64,000 nucleotides of DNA from OCS116 cluster bacterium AG-430-B22 (GTDB taxonomy: Bacteria > Pseudomonadota > Alphaproteobacteria > MED-G09): assembly GCA_003209955.1 (NCBI GenBank), contig QCOD01000004.1:1-64000 (forward strand), read 5' to 3'. This document shows positions 1 through 8,897 of the stretch, piece after piece. The notes under the pieces were generated by a model. It saw only the letters and a program-made list of their open reading frames with translations. It was not told where the DNA came from and searched no databases. Within the stretch, counting starts at the first letter, position 1. The number at the start of each line of letters is the position of its first letter. The translations under genes and the position numbers were made by a program.

Positions 1-1
1 T

Positions 2-205
2 AATAATGTTAAACTTCAAAGAGAAACTTTTGAAATCAGAATGGTTGGGTCAAGTTTTGCAATACCTGCCCTTTTGGAGGCCGTTGCAAAAGAAATATCT
101 TTATATGAACAATTAGTAAATAATGAGAAAAAGTTATTAATGGCTGATTTAAATAGAAGACATCTCAATAGACAGCTATTAAATAGATTTTATATTTCTT
201 TTTAA
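2..205 (+). CDS. 3' end of an unrecognised CDS, cut by the window edge
   Basis: An open frame enters from the left edge and stops at the TAA at 203-205, leaving 67 codons. The tail is rich in Leu, Asn, Glu and Arg and looks helical, with a run of basic residues (LNRRHLNRQLLNR) close to the end. It ends 18 bases before the ABC exporter gene and is on the same strand, so it is probably the preceding gene of the secretion operon. I do not recognise the family. An outer-membrane or accessory secretion component would fit the context, but nothing in the visible tail proves it. Confidence 0.6.
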   Translation, partial: NNVKLQRETFEIRMVGSSFAIPALLEAVAKEISLYEQLVNNEKKLLMADLNRRHLNRQLLNRFYISF

Positions 206-223
206 TCAAGAAGGCCTAAAATA

Positions 224-1921
224 ATGAAGATAAATAAAAATAATTGGTTTTGGAAATCTGTTTTTGATAATAAAAAGATATATTATCAAATTCTTTTCGC
301 ATCCATATTTATAAATTTTTTTGCTGTCGCAAGTGCTTTCTATATAATGACAGTTTACGATAAAGTTGTTCCAAATAGTGCTTTTAGTTCATTAATTGCT
401 CTTACCATAGGAATGATTGTTGTTCATATTTTTGACTTTTCTATGAAGATGCTAAGAGCTTATTTTATTGATATAGCAGGTCAAAAACTTGATGATGTAG
501 TTGCAGAAAAGATTTATTCAAAGATCTCCAAACATGATGCTTCTGTTTTAGGATCATCAAATAGTCATACCCTAACTACAATTCGTGAATTTGAAGGTTT
601 TAGAGATTTTTTTACATCCTCCTCATTAGTTATATTTATAGATATACCTTTTATGATTTTATTTTTATTTATTTTATGGTCAATAGGTGGATTAGTCGCG
701 CTTGTACCCACGCTTATTGCACCTATTGTAATTATCGTAACCGCTTTAGTTCAGCCTAATCTTAAATCAATTGCAGATGATGAGCTTACTTCTAAACAAA
801 GTAAACTTGGTGTTTTAACTGAGCTATTAAATAATCACGAAACAATAAAGACTGTAACTGGCGGAAACTATCTAAAAGAAAGGTGGATAAAATCAGTTTC
901 TGATCAAAATAAATTAGGTGTAGTTGCAAAGATTTTTTCAAATTTTGCAAATACTTTTGCTCAAACAGGTATCGCCTCCTCTCAGACATTTATTGTTTTC
1001 TTCGGGGTTTACCTTATATCAACAACAGATTTAACTATGGGAGCGCTTGTTGCTTGCGTTATTCTTTCTGGAAGAACTTTATCTCCCCTTGTGCAACTAA
1101 GCGGAATTCTGAATCGTTTCAATTCAGCGAATGCTGCTTTTGAAAAAATTAATAATTTAATGGAGGAAGAATCAAAAGATGAAAATCTTCCAGAAAACGC
1201 TGCTGTTACAGTCAAAGAAGGTAAAATTGAAATTAAAAACCTTGATTATGAAATTGAAGACAAAAAATTATTAGATAATGTCAGTCTGACAATTCAGCCA
1301 GGTGAATCAGTTGGTGTTATTGGACCAGTTGGTGGTGGAAAATCAACTCTTTTAAAATCCATTGTAGGTTATAATACTGTTGATCATGGTAGAATAAAAA
1401 TTGATGGATATGATATAAACAATATTGAATCAGATAAGCTAAGACAATTTATTGCTTACCTTCCTCAATCTGTTCAACTATTTACAGGACCTATTCAAGA
1501 AAATATAACTGCTGGCCTACAAGACATAGATGACGAGCAAATTATTGATGCAGCAATAAATGCAAATGCTCATAGTTTTATTAGTTCCATACCTGGCGGA
1601 TATGGAGCATTGTTAAATGAAAGTGGAAGAAACCTATCTGGTGGTCAAAGGCAAAAAATTGCTCTAGCTAGAACATTTTTAAGAGATCCCTCTATAATTA
1701 TTATGGATGAACCTACTAATAGTCTTGATGGTGAAACCGAAAAAGTAATGCAAGATTATATAATTAATAATTATAAGAATAAAACTTTCATACTCGCAAC
1801 CCATAAACCTAGCCTATTAAGTCTCGTAGAAAGAGTTTTAATTGTTGTAGATGGAAAAATCATGGCAGATGGACCAAGGGATGAAATTTTAAGTAAATTT
1901 ACTCAAAGGGAAAACAATTAA
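224..1921 (+). CDS. Type I secretion system permease/ATPase (PrtD/LapB-like ABC exporter)
   Basis: This is the inner-membrane ABC exporter of a type I secretion system, 565 residues, which couples ATP hydrolysis to one-step export of an unfolded protein. The N-terminal half carries the transmembrane domain (hydrophobic segments near residues 20-45, 55-75, 130-180 and 245-285). The C-terminal half is the nucleotide-binding domain: Walker A GPVGGGKST near residue 367, signature LSGGQ near 470, Walker B IIIMDEPT near 491 and H-loop ATHK near 526. There is no N-terminal C39 peptidase domain, so the cargo is probably not a double-glycine-leader peptide but one with a C-terminal uncleaved signal, as RTX proteins have. 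The next gene, the membrane fusion protein, starts at the base after the stop. The nearest obvious cargo is the giant RTX-like protein at 15196-20178; that pairing is inference. Confidence 0.93.
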   Translation: MKINKNNWFWKSVFDNKKIYYQILFASIFINFFAVASAFYIMTVYDKVVPNSAFSSLIALTIGMIVVHIFDFSMKMLRAYFIDIAGQKLDDVVAEKIYSKISKHDASVLGSSNSHTLTTIREFEGFRDFFTSSSLVIFIDIPFMILFLFILWSIGGLVALVPTLIAPIVIIVTALVQPNLKSIADDELTSKQSKLGVLTELLNNHETIKTVTGGNYLKERWIKSVSDQNKLGVVAKIFSNFANTFAQTGIASSQTFIVFFGVYLISTTDLTMGALVACVILSGRTLSPLVQLSGILNRFNSANAAFEKINNLMEEESKDENLPENAAVTVKEGKIEIKNLDYEIEDKKLLDNVSLTIQPGESVGVIGPVGGGKSTLLKSIVGYNTVDHGRIKIDGYDINNIESDKLRQFIAYLPQSVQLFTGPIQENITAGLQDIDDEQIIDAAINANAHSFISSIPGGYGALLNESGRNLSGGQRQKIALARTFLRDPSIIIMDEPTNSLDGETEKVMQDYIINNYKNKTFILATHKPSLLSLVERVLIVVDGKIMADGPRDEILSKFTQRENN

Positions 1922-2947
1922 ATGAATTTTTTAAAGAAAATACTTAGCAATTTAATTTCTAAAATCTCATCTTTTTTAGATAATTCTTTGAGGCCTCGCT
2001 TTACTAGGTTTATTAACAATATTATTCCTGATAAAGACATAACCAAAACATCAATATTATTTTGGTTTATGGCGGGATTTATAATTATTGCAATTTTCTG
2101 GTCATTATTAGCTAAAATAGAAACTGTAGTGAGAGCTCAAGGAGAGGTAATTCCTGCGTCAAAAATCAAAGTTGTACAAAGCGCGTATGGAGGAATTATT
2201 GAAAAAATAAATGTTAAACTTGGAGACAAAGTAAAAAAAGATGATGTACTTTTTGTTATTGATGCTGTTAGAGCAGAATCTGAATTTTTAAGCAATGAAA
2301 GAGCCTATGAGGCAACTTTATTAGAAGTTGAAACAAGATTAAAAAAAATTGACCTTATAGAAGACCTTGTTAATCAAGGGGCGGAAGCTGAAATGCGATT
2401 GTTAGAAGAAAAATTAACTTTAGTAGATAGTCAAAGACGGCTAGCTCAGTTAGAGGCACAAAGAGCTTCTTTAAAACAACAAAAAGATCAAACAGAAATT
2501 AAAGCTCCTTATGATGGTACAATTAATGATGTAAATGTTACAACCTCAGGCGAAGTAATACAGGGAGGTCAAATTTTAGCTAATCTTGTTCCTGATGGGG
2601 AAAAATTTCTTATTCTTGCGCAAGTAGATCCAAGGGATATTTCCTTCATATCAAATGGACAGAAGGCTAAATTAAGCTTTAGTGCATTTGATCCTTCTGT
2701 TTATGGAACATTTAATGGACAAGTTATTAAAGTAGCTGCAACAACAACAAAAAGAGATAATCAAAGAGCTCAAGAGTTAATTTATTATGATACAAGAATT
2801 GAAGTTGATGATCCAAAGATTAATGAAATTCAATTACAATCTGGTATGACTGTTGATGTAAACATAATAGGTCAAGAAAGGACAGTTCTTGGTTATATAT
2901 TCGATCCTGTTACAAAAATTAAAAGGCAGGCATTTAGAGAAAAATAA
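1922..2947 (+). CDS. HlyD-family type I secretion membrane fusion protein
   Basis: This periplasmic adaptor links the ABC exporter to an outer-membrane channel. The 341-residue protein has a short cytoplasmic N-terminus, one membrane segment around residues 42-66, a first half of the barrel-sandwich (lipoyl-like) domain with the typical GGIIEKINVKLGDKVKKDD stretch, a charged coiled coil of roughly 90 residues, and the returning half IKAPYDGTINDV followed by a beta-barrel domain. It is shorter than usual for the family (typically over 400 residues), mainly because the coiled coil is short. It starts directly after the exporter stop and ends three bases before the next gene, so all four genes from 224 to 7211 look co-transcribed. 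Confidence 0.92.
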   Translation: MNFLKKILSNLISKISSFLDNSLRPRFTRFINNIIPDKDITKTSILFWFMAGFIIIAIFWSLLAKIETVVRAQGEVIPASKIKVVQSAYGGIIEKINVKLGDKVKKDDVLFVIDAVRAESEFLSNERAYEATLLEVETRLKKIDLIEDLVNQGAEAEMRLLEEKLTLVDSQRRLAQLEAQRASLKQQKDQTEIKAPYDGTINDVNVTTSGEVIQGGQILANLVPDGEKFLILAQVDPRDISFISNGQKAKLSFSAFDPSVYGTFNGQVIKVAATTTKRDNQRAQELIYYDTRIEVDDPKINEIQLQSGMTVDVNIIGQERTVLGYIFDPVTKIKRQAFREK

Positions 2948-2950
2948 TTT

Positions 2951-4786
2951 ATGTCTAGAAAAAAAGATTCATCTAATATTCAGAAATTTTCTCTACCAAA
3001 TACAGACGCTTTCAAAAAAATAGATAGTACAAATATCTATGATAAAGAGGTATATGTTTTATTAGAAAAAGGACAAAATCTAATAAGAGTCAATAAGTTA
3101 AATGAAGCATACGAAATTGGAAAGAAACTATTAACCAATTACCGTAATAACTATGATGTTATAATGTATGTTGCTGATATATTTAGAATTAATCGCAATC
3201 ATGAAGAAGCAATTAGACTGTATGAAGAAGGCATAAAGTTAAAACCCTTCAAACTTGATGCCTATTTTTTTCTTGCATCAGTTTTTCTCAATATGGGAAA
3301 TCCCAGTCAAGCAATTAAATATTGTCAAATATGTATAGAAAAAGATAAAAATTTTAATTCGATTTATTCTGTTTACGCTGTTGCTTTGTATCAAAATCAA
3401 AATTTAACTAAAGCAAAAAAAATATGTGAAAAAGCAATTAAACTTGATGGTTTAAACGCTAAGCTTGCTAACACTATGGCCGTTATAAATCATGGATTGA
3501 ATAATTATGAAGATACAGAACATTATCTCATTAAGGCTTTAGATTTTGATAAAAATGATATCCACCATCTATATAATTATGGAAGTTTTATGAAAGTTAT
3601 CAACAAAAAGGAAAAATCAATTTCGATATTTAAGGATATTCTTTCTAACATTCAAAATAAAGATTTTAAAAATATCCAAGGACGAAATCATGAAAAAGAG
3701 ATTATATTACAGACACAAGCTAAAGCATTTCAATCATTATCAGAAATAGCACCTGAAGAAATTTCATCAAAAAAGATCAATGAAATTGATGATATTATTA
3801 AAGATAAAAATTTAGATAATTATATAAAAGCATTTTTATGTTTTGGGATGTGGGAAATTAAATCGTCTACTAAAGATAAAAATGCTTTTAATTATCTTAA
3901 TAGCGCCAATAAAGCATATAGAGAGCATATATTTAAAACAAGGGGTTGGGTGGAATATCCCTTTGAAAAGATAGAATCTAATTGGAAATCTTCAAAAGAA
4001 ATATTTAATGATAAATTTTTTTCCAAAAAAAGAGCGAGGGGGCACACGAGTAAACAACCTATTTTTATACTCGGTATGCCACGATCTGGCACTACATTAG
4101 TAGAACAAATACTTGGAAGTCACAGCAGAATTGATGCTGCTGGCGAATTACAAGAAGTTTATCAACTTAGTAACCGTATAAAAAGTGAGTATAAAAATAA
4201 CTTTAAAAAAGGAATTGATGAAATTCAAATTAACAAAATTCAAGAGTTAGGCAATATTTATTTAGATAACACTAAAAGATTTTTATCAAAAAAAGGAAAT
4301 GGTTTAATTGATAAAATGCCTGGGAATTATTTGCATATAGGCCTTATTAAGTTTATTTTTCCAAATTCAAAAATTATTCATGTTCATAGAAACCCTATTG
4401 ATACTTGTCTCTCAATTTATTCTAAACTTTTTTCACATGGTCATTTATATGGTTATAATTTAGAGGATTTAGGTAAAAGATATAATATGTATGTAGAATT
4501 AATGAATCACTGGGACAAAGTTTTAAGAAATGAAATTTATCATCTTAAATATGAGAATTTAATTGAAAATCTTGAAGATGAGACGAAAAAATTACTTAAT
4601 TTTTGTGATTATGATTTTGAAGAAAGTTGTTTAACTTTTTATAAAAACCCAAGACCTATAAGTACTGCAAGTGTTATGCAAGTTAGAAAAAAGATTTATT
4701 CAACGTCTATTGAAAGGTGGAAATTATATTCTGATCAATTAAAACCTTTAACCAATATATTAGATAAAAAAGATGACAAATTTTAA
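2951..4786 (+). CDS. TPR-repeat sulfotransferase (Sulfotransfer_3 type)
   Basis: This 611-residue fusion has a tetratricopeptide-repeat N-terminus (about residues 50-235) and a PAPS-dependent sulfotransferase C-terminus (about 365-600). The 5'-phosphosulfate loop reads FILGMPRSGTTLVEQILGSHS without a break (near residue 370), and the 3'-phosphate site reads IIHVHRNPIDTCLSIYS (near 475); both are intact, so PAPS binding is expected. The fold belongs to the family that includes tyrosylprotein sulfotransferases, but substrate cannot be read from sequence; TPRs would dock a protein or peptide partner. It sits three bases after the HlyD gene and overlaps the next gene by 14 bases. The position behind a type I exporter suggests that it modifies an exported protein; sulfation of a polysaccharide is the main alternative. 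Confidence 0.9.
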   Translation: MSRKKDSSNIQKFSLPNTDAFKKIDSTNIYDKEVYVLLEKGQNLIRVNKLNEAYEIGKKLLTNYRNNYDVIMYVADIFRINRNHEEAIRLYEEGIKLKPFKLDAYFFLASVFLNMGNPSQAIKYCQICIEKDKNFNSIYSVYAVALYQNQNLTKAKKICEKAIKLDGLNAKLANTMAVINHGLNNYEDTEHYLIKALDFDKNDIHHLYNYGSFMKVINKKEKSISIFKDILSNIQNKDFKNIQGRNHEKEIILQTQAKAFQSLSEIAPEEISSKKINEIDDIIKDKNLDNYIKAFLCFGMWEIKSSTKDKNAFNYLNSANKAYREHIFKTRGWVEYPFEKIESNWKSSKEIFNDKFFSKKRARGHTSKQPIFILGMPRSGTTLVEQILGSHSRIDAAGELQEVYQLSNRIKSEYKNNFKKGIDEIQINKIQELGNIYLDNTKRFLSKKGNGLIDKMPGNYLHIGLIKFIFPNSKIIHVHRNPIDTCLSIYSKLFSHGHLYGYNLEDLGKRYNMYVELMNHWDKVLRNEIYHLKYENLIENLEDETKKLLNFCDYDFEESCLTFYKNPRPISTASVMQVRKKIYSTSIERWKLYSDQLKPLTNILDKKDDKF

Positions 4787-7211
4787 TAATGAAGAAAAAA
4801 TTTTAGAAGAAAAGTTTAACAACGCAAAAGATAATTTTCTTAAAAATAAAATTAAAGAAGCAAAAGCTGGATTTTTAAATCTTTTAAAAAGCAACCAAGA
4901 TAGTTTCTCTATAAATTACTTTCTTGGCAAAGTTGCTTTGAAAGAAAAAGATTATAAAGGCGCTAGTGAATATGCAGAAAAAATTATAAATGTCTATCCT
5001 GACAAATTAAAAAGTTGGTTGTTATTAATAGATACACTTATTGCTGAGGATAAAATTGATGAGGCAATTTTAAGAAGCAAAGAAGCTTTAAATATAAAAA
5101 ATAATAATGATGCTATAAATTATATTATTGGAAAATTATACCTTGATAAAAAAGATAATGATAAGGCAATTCAATATTTTCATAATTCATTAACACTTAA
5201 TAACAATTATAACTCATCTAAATTAGGTTTAGCGCTTGCATACATAAATCAGGAAAATTTCTCTCAAGCTCTTACCGTAATAAATGAATTTTTAGAAAGC
5301 GATGATAAAAATATTCAAGGAATAAATACCATTGCATTTTGCTATAATAAATTGAATGAATTTGATAAATCAATAGAGTATTACAAAAAATCATTAGATT
5401 TAAATAATTCCCAACCAAGTGTTCATTATTCAATTGGAAGCATATTAACCATACTAGAAAGATACGATGAAGCAATTCCTTATTACGAAGAAGCTATTAA
5501 TCATAATCTTATGGATCCTAATCTGTATAATAATTTTGGACAAACTCTTATTTTTAAAAAAAATATAACTGATTCAGAAAGAATTTATCTTCAAGGATTA
5601 GAAGTATTTAAAGACAATCTACTTTTAATTAATAATTTAGCTTTATTATATTTAAATTCAAATCAGTTAGATGAAGCAGAAAAATTACTGTTTCGTTCTA
5701 TAGAGCTAAAAGAAGAACAATTTGATGTTTTAACTAATCTTGGAAATATTTATGCTTTAACTAATCAGCCAATAAAAGCCGTTAATTTTTATAGAAAAGC
5801 ACTAAATATAGATAAAGATAATTATATTATTTTAAATAATTTAGGAAAAGTATTGAATGATCTAGGTAAGTTTGACGAGGCACTTGATTACATTAATAAA
5901 TCTATAAATATAAAAAAAGATTATGCAAAAGCTCATAATAACCATAGCTCATGTCAATATAGCCTTGGTAATATAGATAAAGCACTAGATAGTGGTAAAA
6001 AAGCACTAAAATATGGAAAAGATAAGAATGACTTATCTGAAATATCAAATAATTTAGGAAATTGTTATAAAGTAAAGGGAAACAAAGACAAAGCAATTCA
6101 TTTTTATAACAAAGCTATTGAATACAACATAGCTTGTTATGAAGCTTATATGTCATTAGTTTATCTAGAGAAATATAAAACTAACGCTAAAATTGTGTCC
6201 AATATGTTAGAAATATTAGAAAACGATATTTTGTCTTTAAATGCACAAGGAACAATTTATTTTTCACTATATAAAGTTTTTGAAGATAACAATAAATTTG
6301 ATGAAGCATTCTCTTATCTTGATAGGGCAAATAAGATTTATCAAAAAATTAATCCAATTTTTGATGTCAAAAATTTACAAAAAGACTACTCGATAAAAAA
6401 GAAAGTTTACAATCATTCAAAAATATCTGAATTTGGAAAAAAAGGGTATATGAATAAATCTCCAATTTTTATCATCGGTATGCCAAGATCAGGAACATCA
6501 CTTGTAGAACAAATTCTTACTAGCCATTCAAAAGTTTCAGGAGCAGGCGAGCTTACAAAAATTGGAAAAATGAAACATAAAATAATTCACAAAGAAACTA
6601 GTGAACTTGAAGATAAAAAATTTATTAATTATGTTGATGAAAATTTAGTTACAAAACTGACAGACAAAGAAAGAGAGGAATTAGGACAAGAGTATATGAA
6701 TTATATTTCTCAATTTCTTGAAAAAAATGCCTTACATGTAACTGATAAAATGCCTGGGAATTATATAAATGTAGGTTTTATTAAAATGATTCTACCGAAA
6801 GCTAAATTTATACATATATCAAGAAATCCCCTTGATAATTGTTTTTCACTTTACTCATTAAGGTTCCACCGAGGTCATGAATTTTCATATAATATGGAGT
6901 GGTTAGCTCAAAATTATAACTTATATTTAGATATTATGAATTATTGGAGAGAATATTTTTCTGAAGATATATTTGATATTAAATATGAAGATTTAGTAAG
7001 CAATTTAGATCAATATGTTGAGGAAATATTAAGTTTTTGTAATCTAGAGTTTGAAGAAAATTGTCTAAACTTTCACAATAATAAAAGAATTGTTTTAACA
7101 GCAAGCACTAATCAAGTAAGAAAAAAAATTTATAGTAGTTCGGTTGAAAGATGGAAAAAATACAAAAAAAACTTAAAACCATTAATACGAAGCTTAGAAA
7201 AAAAACTTTAA
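4773..7211 (+). CDS. TPR-repeat sulfotransferase, second copy with longer TPR array
   Basis: This 812-residue paralogue of the preceding gene has TPR repeats filling about residues 10-480. A complete Sulfotransfer_3 domain follows: phosphosulfate loop with GMPRSGTSLVEQIL near residue 568 and 3'-phosphate motif HISRNPLDNCFSLYS near 680. C-terminal blocks such as DKMPGNY, SASTNQVRKKIYSSSVERW-type residues and the closing LKPL are shared with the upstream copy, so the two arose by duplication. The start codon lies inside the end of the upstream gene (14-base overlap), implying translational coupling. Its TAA interlocks with the stop codon of the opposing dioxygenase gene (overlap 7208-7211). The much longer TPR array could give it a different protein partner from the first copy; that is inference. 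Confidence 0.9.
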   Translation: MTNFNNEEKILEEKFNNAKDNFLKNKIKEAKAGFLNLLKSNQDSFSINYFLGKVALKEKDYKGASEYAEKIINVYPDKLKSWLLLIDTLIAEDKIDEAILRSKEALNIKNNNDAINYIIGKLYLDKKDNDKAIQYFHNSLTLNNNYNSSKLGLALAYINQENFSQALTVINEFLESDDKNIQGINTIAFCYNKLNEFDKSIEYYKKSLDLNNSQPSVHYSIGSILTILERYDEAIPYYEEAINHNLMDPNLYNNFGQTLIFKKNITDSERIYLQGLEVFKDNLLLINNLALLYLNSNQLDEAEKLLFRSIELKEEQFDVLTNLGNIYALTNQPIKAVNFYRKALNIDKDNYIILNNLGKVLNDLGKFDEALDYINKSINIKKDYAKAHNNHSSCQYSLGNIDKALDSGKKALKYGKDKNDLSEISNNLGNCYKVKGNKDKAIHFYNKAIEYNIACYEAYMSLVYLEKYKTNAKIVSNMLEILENDILSLNAQGTIYFSLYKVFEDNNKFDEAFSYLDRANKIYQKINPIFDVKNLQKDYSIKKKVYNHSKISEFGKKGYMNKSPIFIIGMPRSGTSLVEQILTSHSKVSGAGELTKIGKMKHKIIHKETSELEDKKFINYVDENLVTKLTDKEREELGQEYMNYISQFLEKNALHVTDKMPGNYINVGFIKMILPKAKFIHISRNPLDNCFSLYSLRFHRGHEFSYNMEWLAQNYNLYLDIMNYWREYFSEDIFDIKYEDLVSNLDQYVEEILSFCNLEFEENCLNFHNNKRIVLTASTNQVRKKIYSSSVERWKKYKKNLKPLIRSLEKKL

Positions 7212-8896
7212 TTTTGTAAATCAAAAGCAATGCATAACCTCTTATGATCGGAAATAAAGGGTTTAGTTTTATGAAAAATTGAAGAAGGAAAAAGAATAAT
7301 ATCACCAACAGATAGATTATAAGCCTTGTTTGGGAATTTAACCTTATTATTCAAGAAATAATTGTCATTATGCAAATTAAATTCAATCGCTCCCTCATGA
7401 GAGTTTAATTCCTTGGGCATTTCTAAATATATACTTCCACTTAACCATCCATCAGGATGTATATGGTTTTTTAAATATCCACCACTTTGCATTTTCACAA
7501 ACCATCCCTTAATTTTAATTTCTTTTGGTCTTTCTGTAATAAAAGAACAATCCTTTTCTTTAAATCTAATAAAATATTTATTTATTTCATCTATAATAAT
7601 ATTTTTTAATATCTTAAACGACTCATTATCCTGTGAAAATAAATCTCCAGCTGATTGATTACCCTCAACAAGCAAAGGCTGGATAACATTTTCAGATCTA
7701 GTGCTGCTCTCATGCAAAATTAAGTTATCGATAAGGTTATCATATTGATTTAATTGATTAATTATGCTGCCATGATAAATATAATCAAAAGGTTTTTTAC
7801 AAAAATTATATGTATTACTTTTTTTAAAGACGACCTCATTGTGAGAAAATATAGACGCTATAATTCTAGAATTTGATATTTCTTTAGAATAATTCTCTAA
7901 TTTTTTTTCTAAAAAATCATTGTCTGCATGAGATAGGTATAAACTATCAATCTCTTTCTCTTCCCAACCACTATTCTTACCTAATACATAATATTCAGCA
8001 GCTTTTTTATAATTACCCAATGCTTTCTCTCTATTTCCTAATTTATCATAGAAGATGTTATTTTTATTTGACTTTGTGACAGCTTTTTTAAGAAAAGCTG
8101 CCGAATTATTTAAATCTCCAATTAAGTAATAACATTCAGATAATTCAAAGTAAGTATTTGCTTCTGGTGATAAGTTATTTAATTCTTTATTAAGGAAAAT
8201 GATAGCTTTTTTCATTTGCCCTAAACCTTTATGTATTATCCCACTTATAAAATTAGCATTTTGGAAAGTTGGAGTAATTTTTAAGCATTTATTAATATTG
8301 ATTAGCGCTTCACTTAAATTATTATTTTTAAGTTCAATTGCTGCTAGATTAAAATAGGCTTTATCAAAATTAGAATTTAACTTAATAGCTTCTCTTATTT
8401 GATTAATTGCAAATTCAATATTACCTTGATTATAGTAACATATTCCACTTAGCAAAAATAAATTATGGTCTGTAGGATTTAATTCTATAGCCTTATCATA
8501 AGTCTTAAGAGCACTAGTAAAGTCACCAATCTTCTCATAAGCCTGGCCTAGATTCATATATGCTTGATAGAATCTATTGTTCAAATTTATTGCTTCATTA
8601 TAAAGAGGAATAGCCTCAATATATTTTCCCGATTCAAAATAAAAGTTTGCTAAATTATTGATTGTATTGATTTCATTAGGGTTAATCTTATAAGATTTAC
8701 TAAAGTATAATCCTGCTTCATCTTTTTTCCCTATTAAGTTATGGGTTACACCTAGAATATTATATAAATCATATGAAGAAGGATATTGGTTTAGTAGATC
8801 TAATCCTTCATTTATCACTTGATTAAATTTCTTTTGATTAACAAGAGAAATTAAATAAGTAATTTTTTTTTTATCGATAATTTTTTGATTATTCAT
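7208..8896 (-). CDS. TPR-repeat 2OG-Fe(II) oxygenase (PF13759-like C-terminus)
   Basis: This protein of about 562 residues has many TPR units over roughly the first 330 residues and, at the end, the 'putative 2OG-Fe(II) oxygenase' domain. Visible metal-site elements are NHIHPDGWLSG (HIH near residue 478) and FPSSIFHKTKPF (His near 541), followed by KRLCIAFD, whose Arg would bind 2-oxoglutarate. I chose the ATG at 8896 rather than the one at 8944: 8896 begins one base after the upstream stop, has GGAG about 12 bases ahead, and gives a normal TPR N-terminus, whereas 8944 would overlap the upstream gene by 47 bases. The expected reaction is hydroxylation of a docked protein or peptide; the target is unknown. 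It is the last gene of the leftward array and meets the sulfotransferase operon tail to tail. Confidence 0.86.
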   Translation of the reverse strand: MNNQKIIDKKKITYLISLVNQKKFNQVINEGLDLLNQYPSSYDLYNILGVTHNLIGKKDEAGLYFSKSYKINPNEINTINNLANFYFESGKYIEAIPLYNEAINLNNRFYQAYMNLGQAYEKIGDFTSALKTYDKAIELNPTDHNLFLLSGICYYNQGNIEFAINQIREAIKLNSNFDKAYFNLAAIELKNNNLSEALININKCLKITPTFQNANFISGIIHKGLGQMKKAIIFLNKELNNLSPEANTYFELSECYYLIGDLNNSAAFLKKAVTKSNKNNIFYDKLGNREKALGNYKKAAEYYVLGKNSGWEEKEIDSLYLSHADNDFLEKKLENYSKEISNSRIIASIFSHNEVVFKKSNTYNFCKKPFDYIYHGSIINQLNQYDNLIDNLILHESSTRSENVIQPLLVEGNQSAGDLFSQDNESFKILKNIIIDEINKYFIRFKEKDCSFITERPKEIKIKGWFVKMQSGGYLKNHIHPDGWLSGSIYLEMPKELNSHEGAIEFNLHNDNYFLNNKVKFPNKAYNLSVGDIILFPSSIFHKTKPFISDHKRLCIAFDLQN

Positions 8897-8897
8897 T

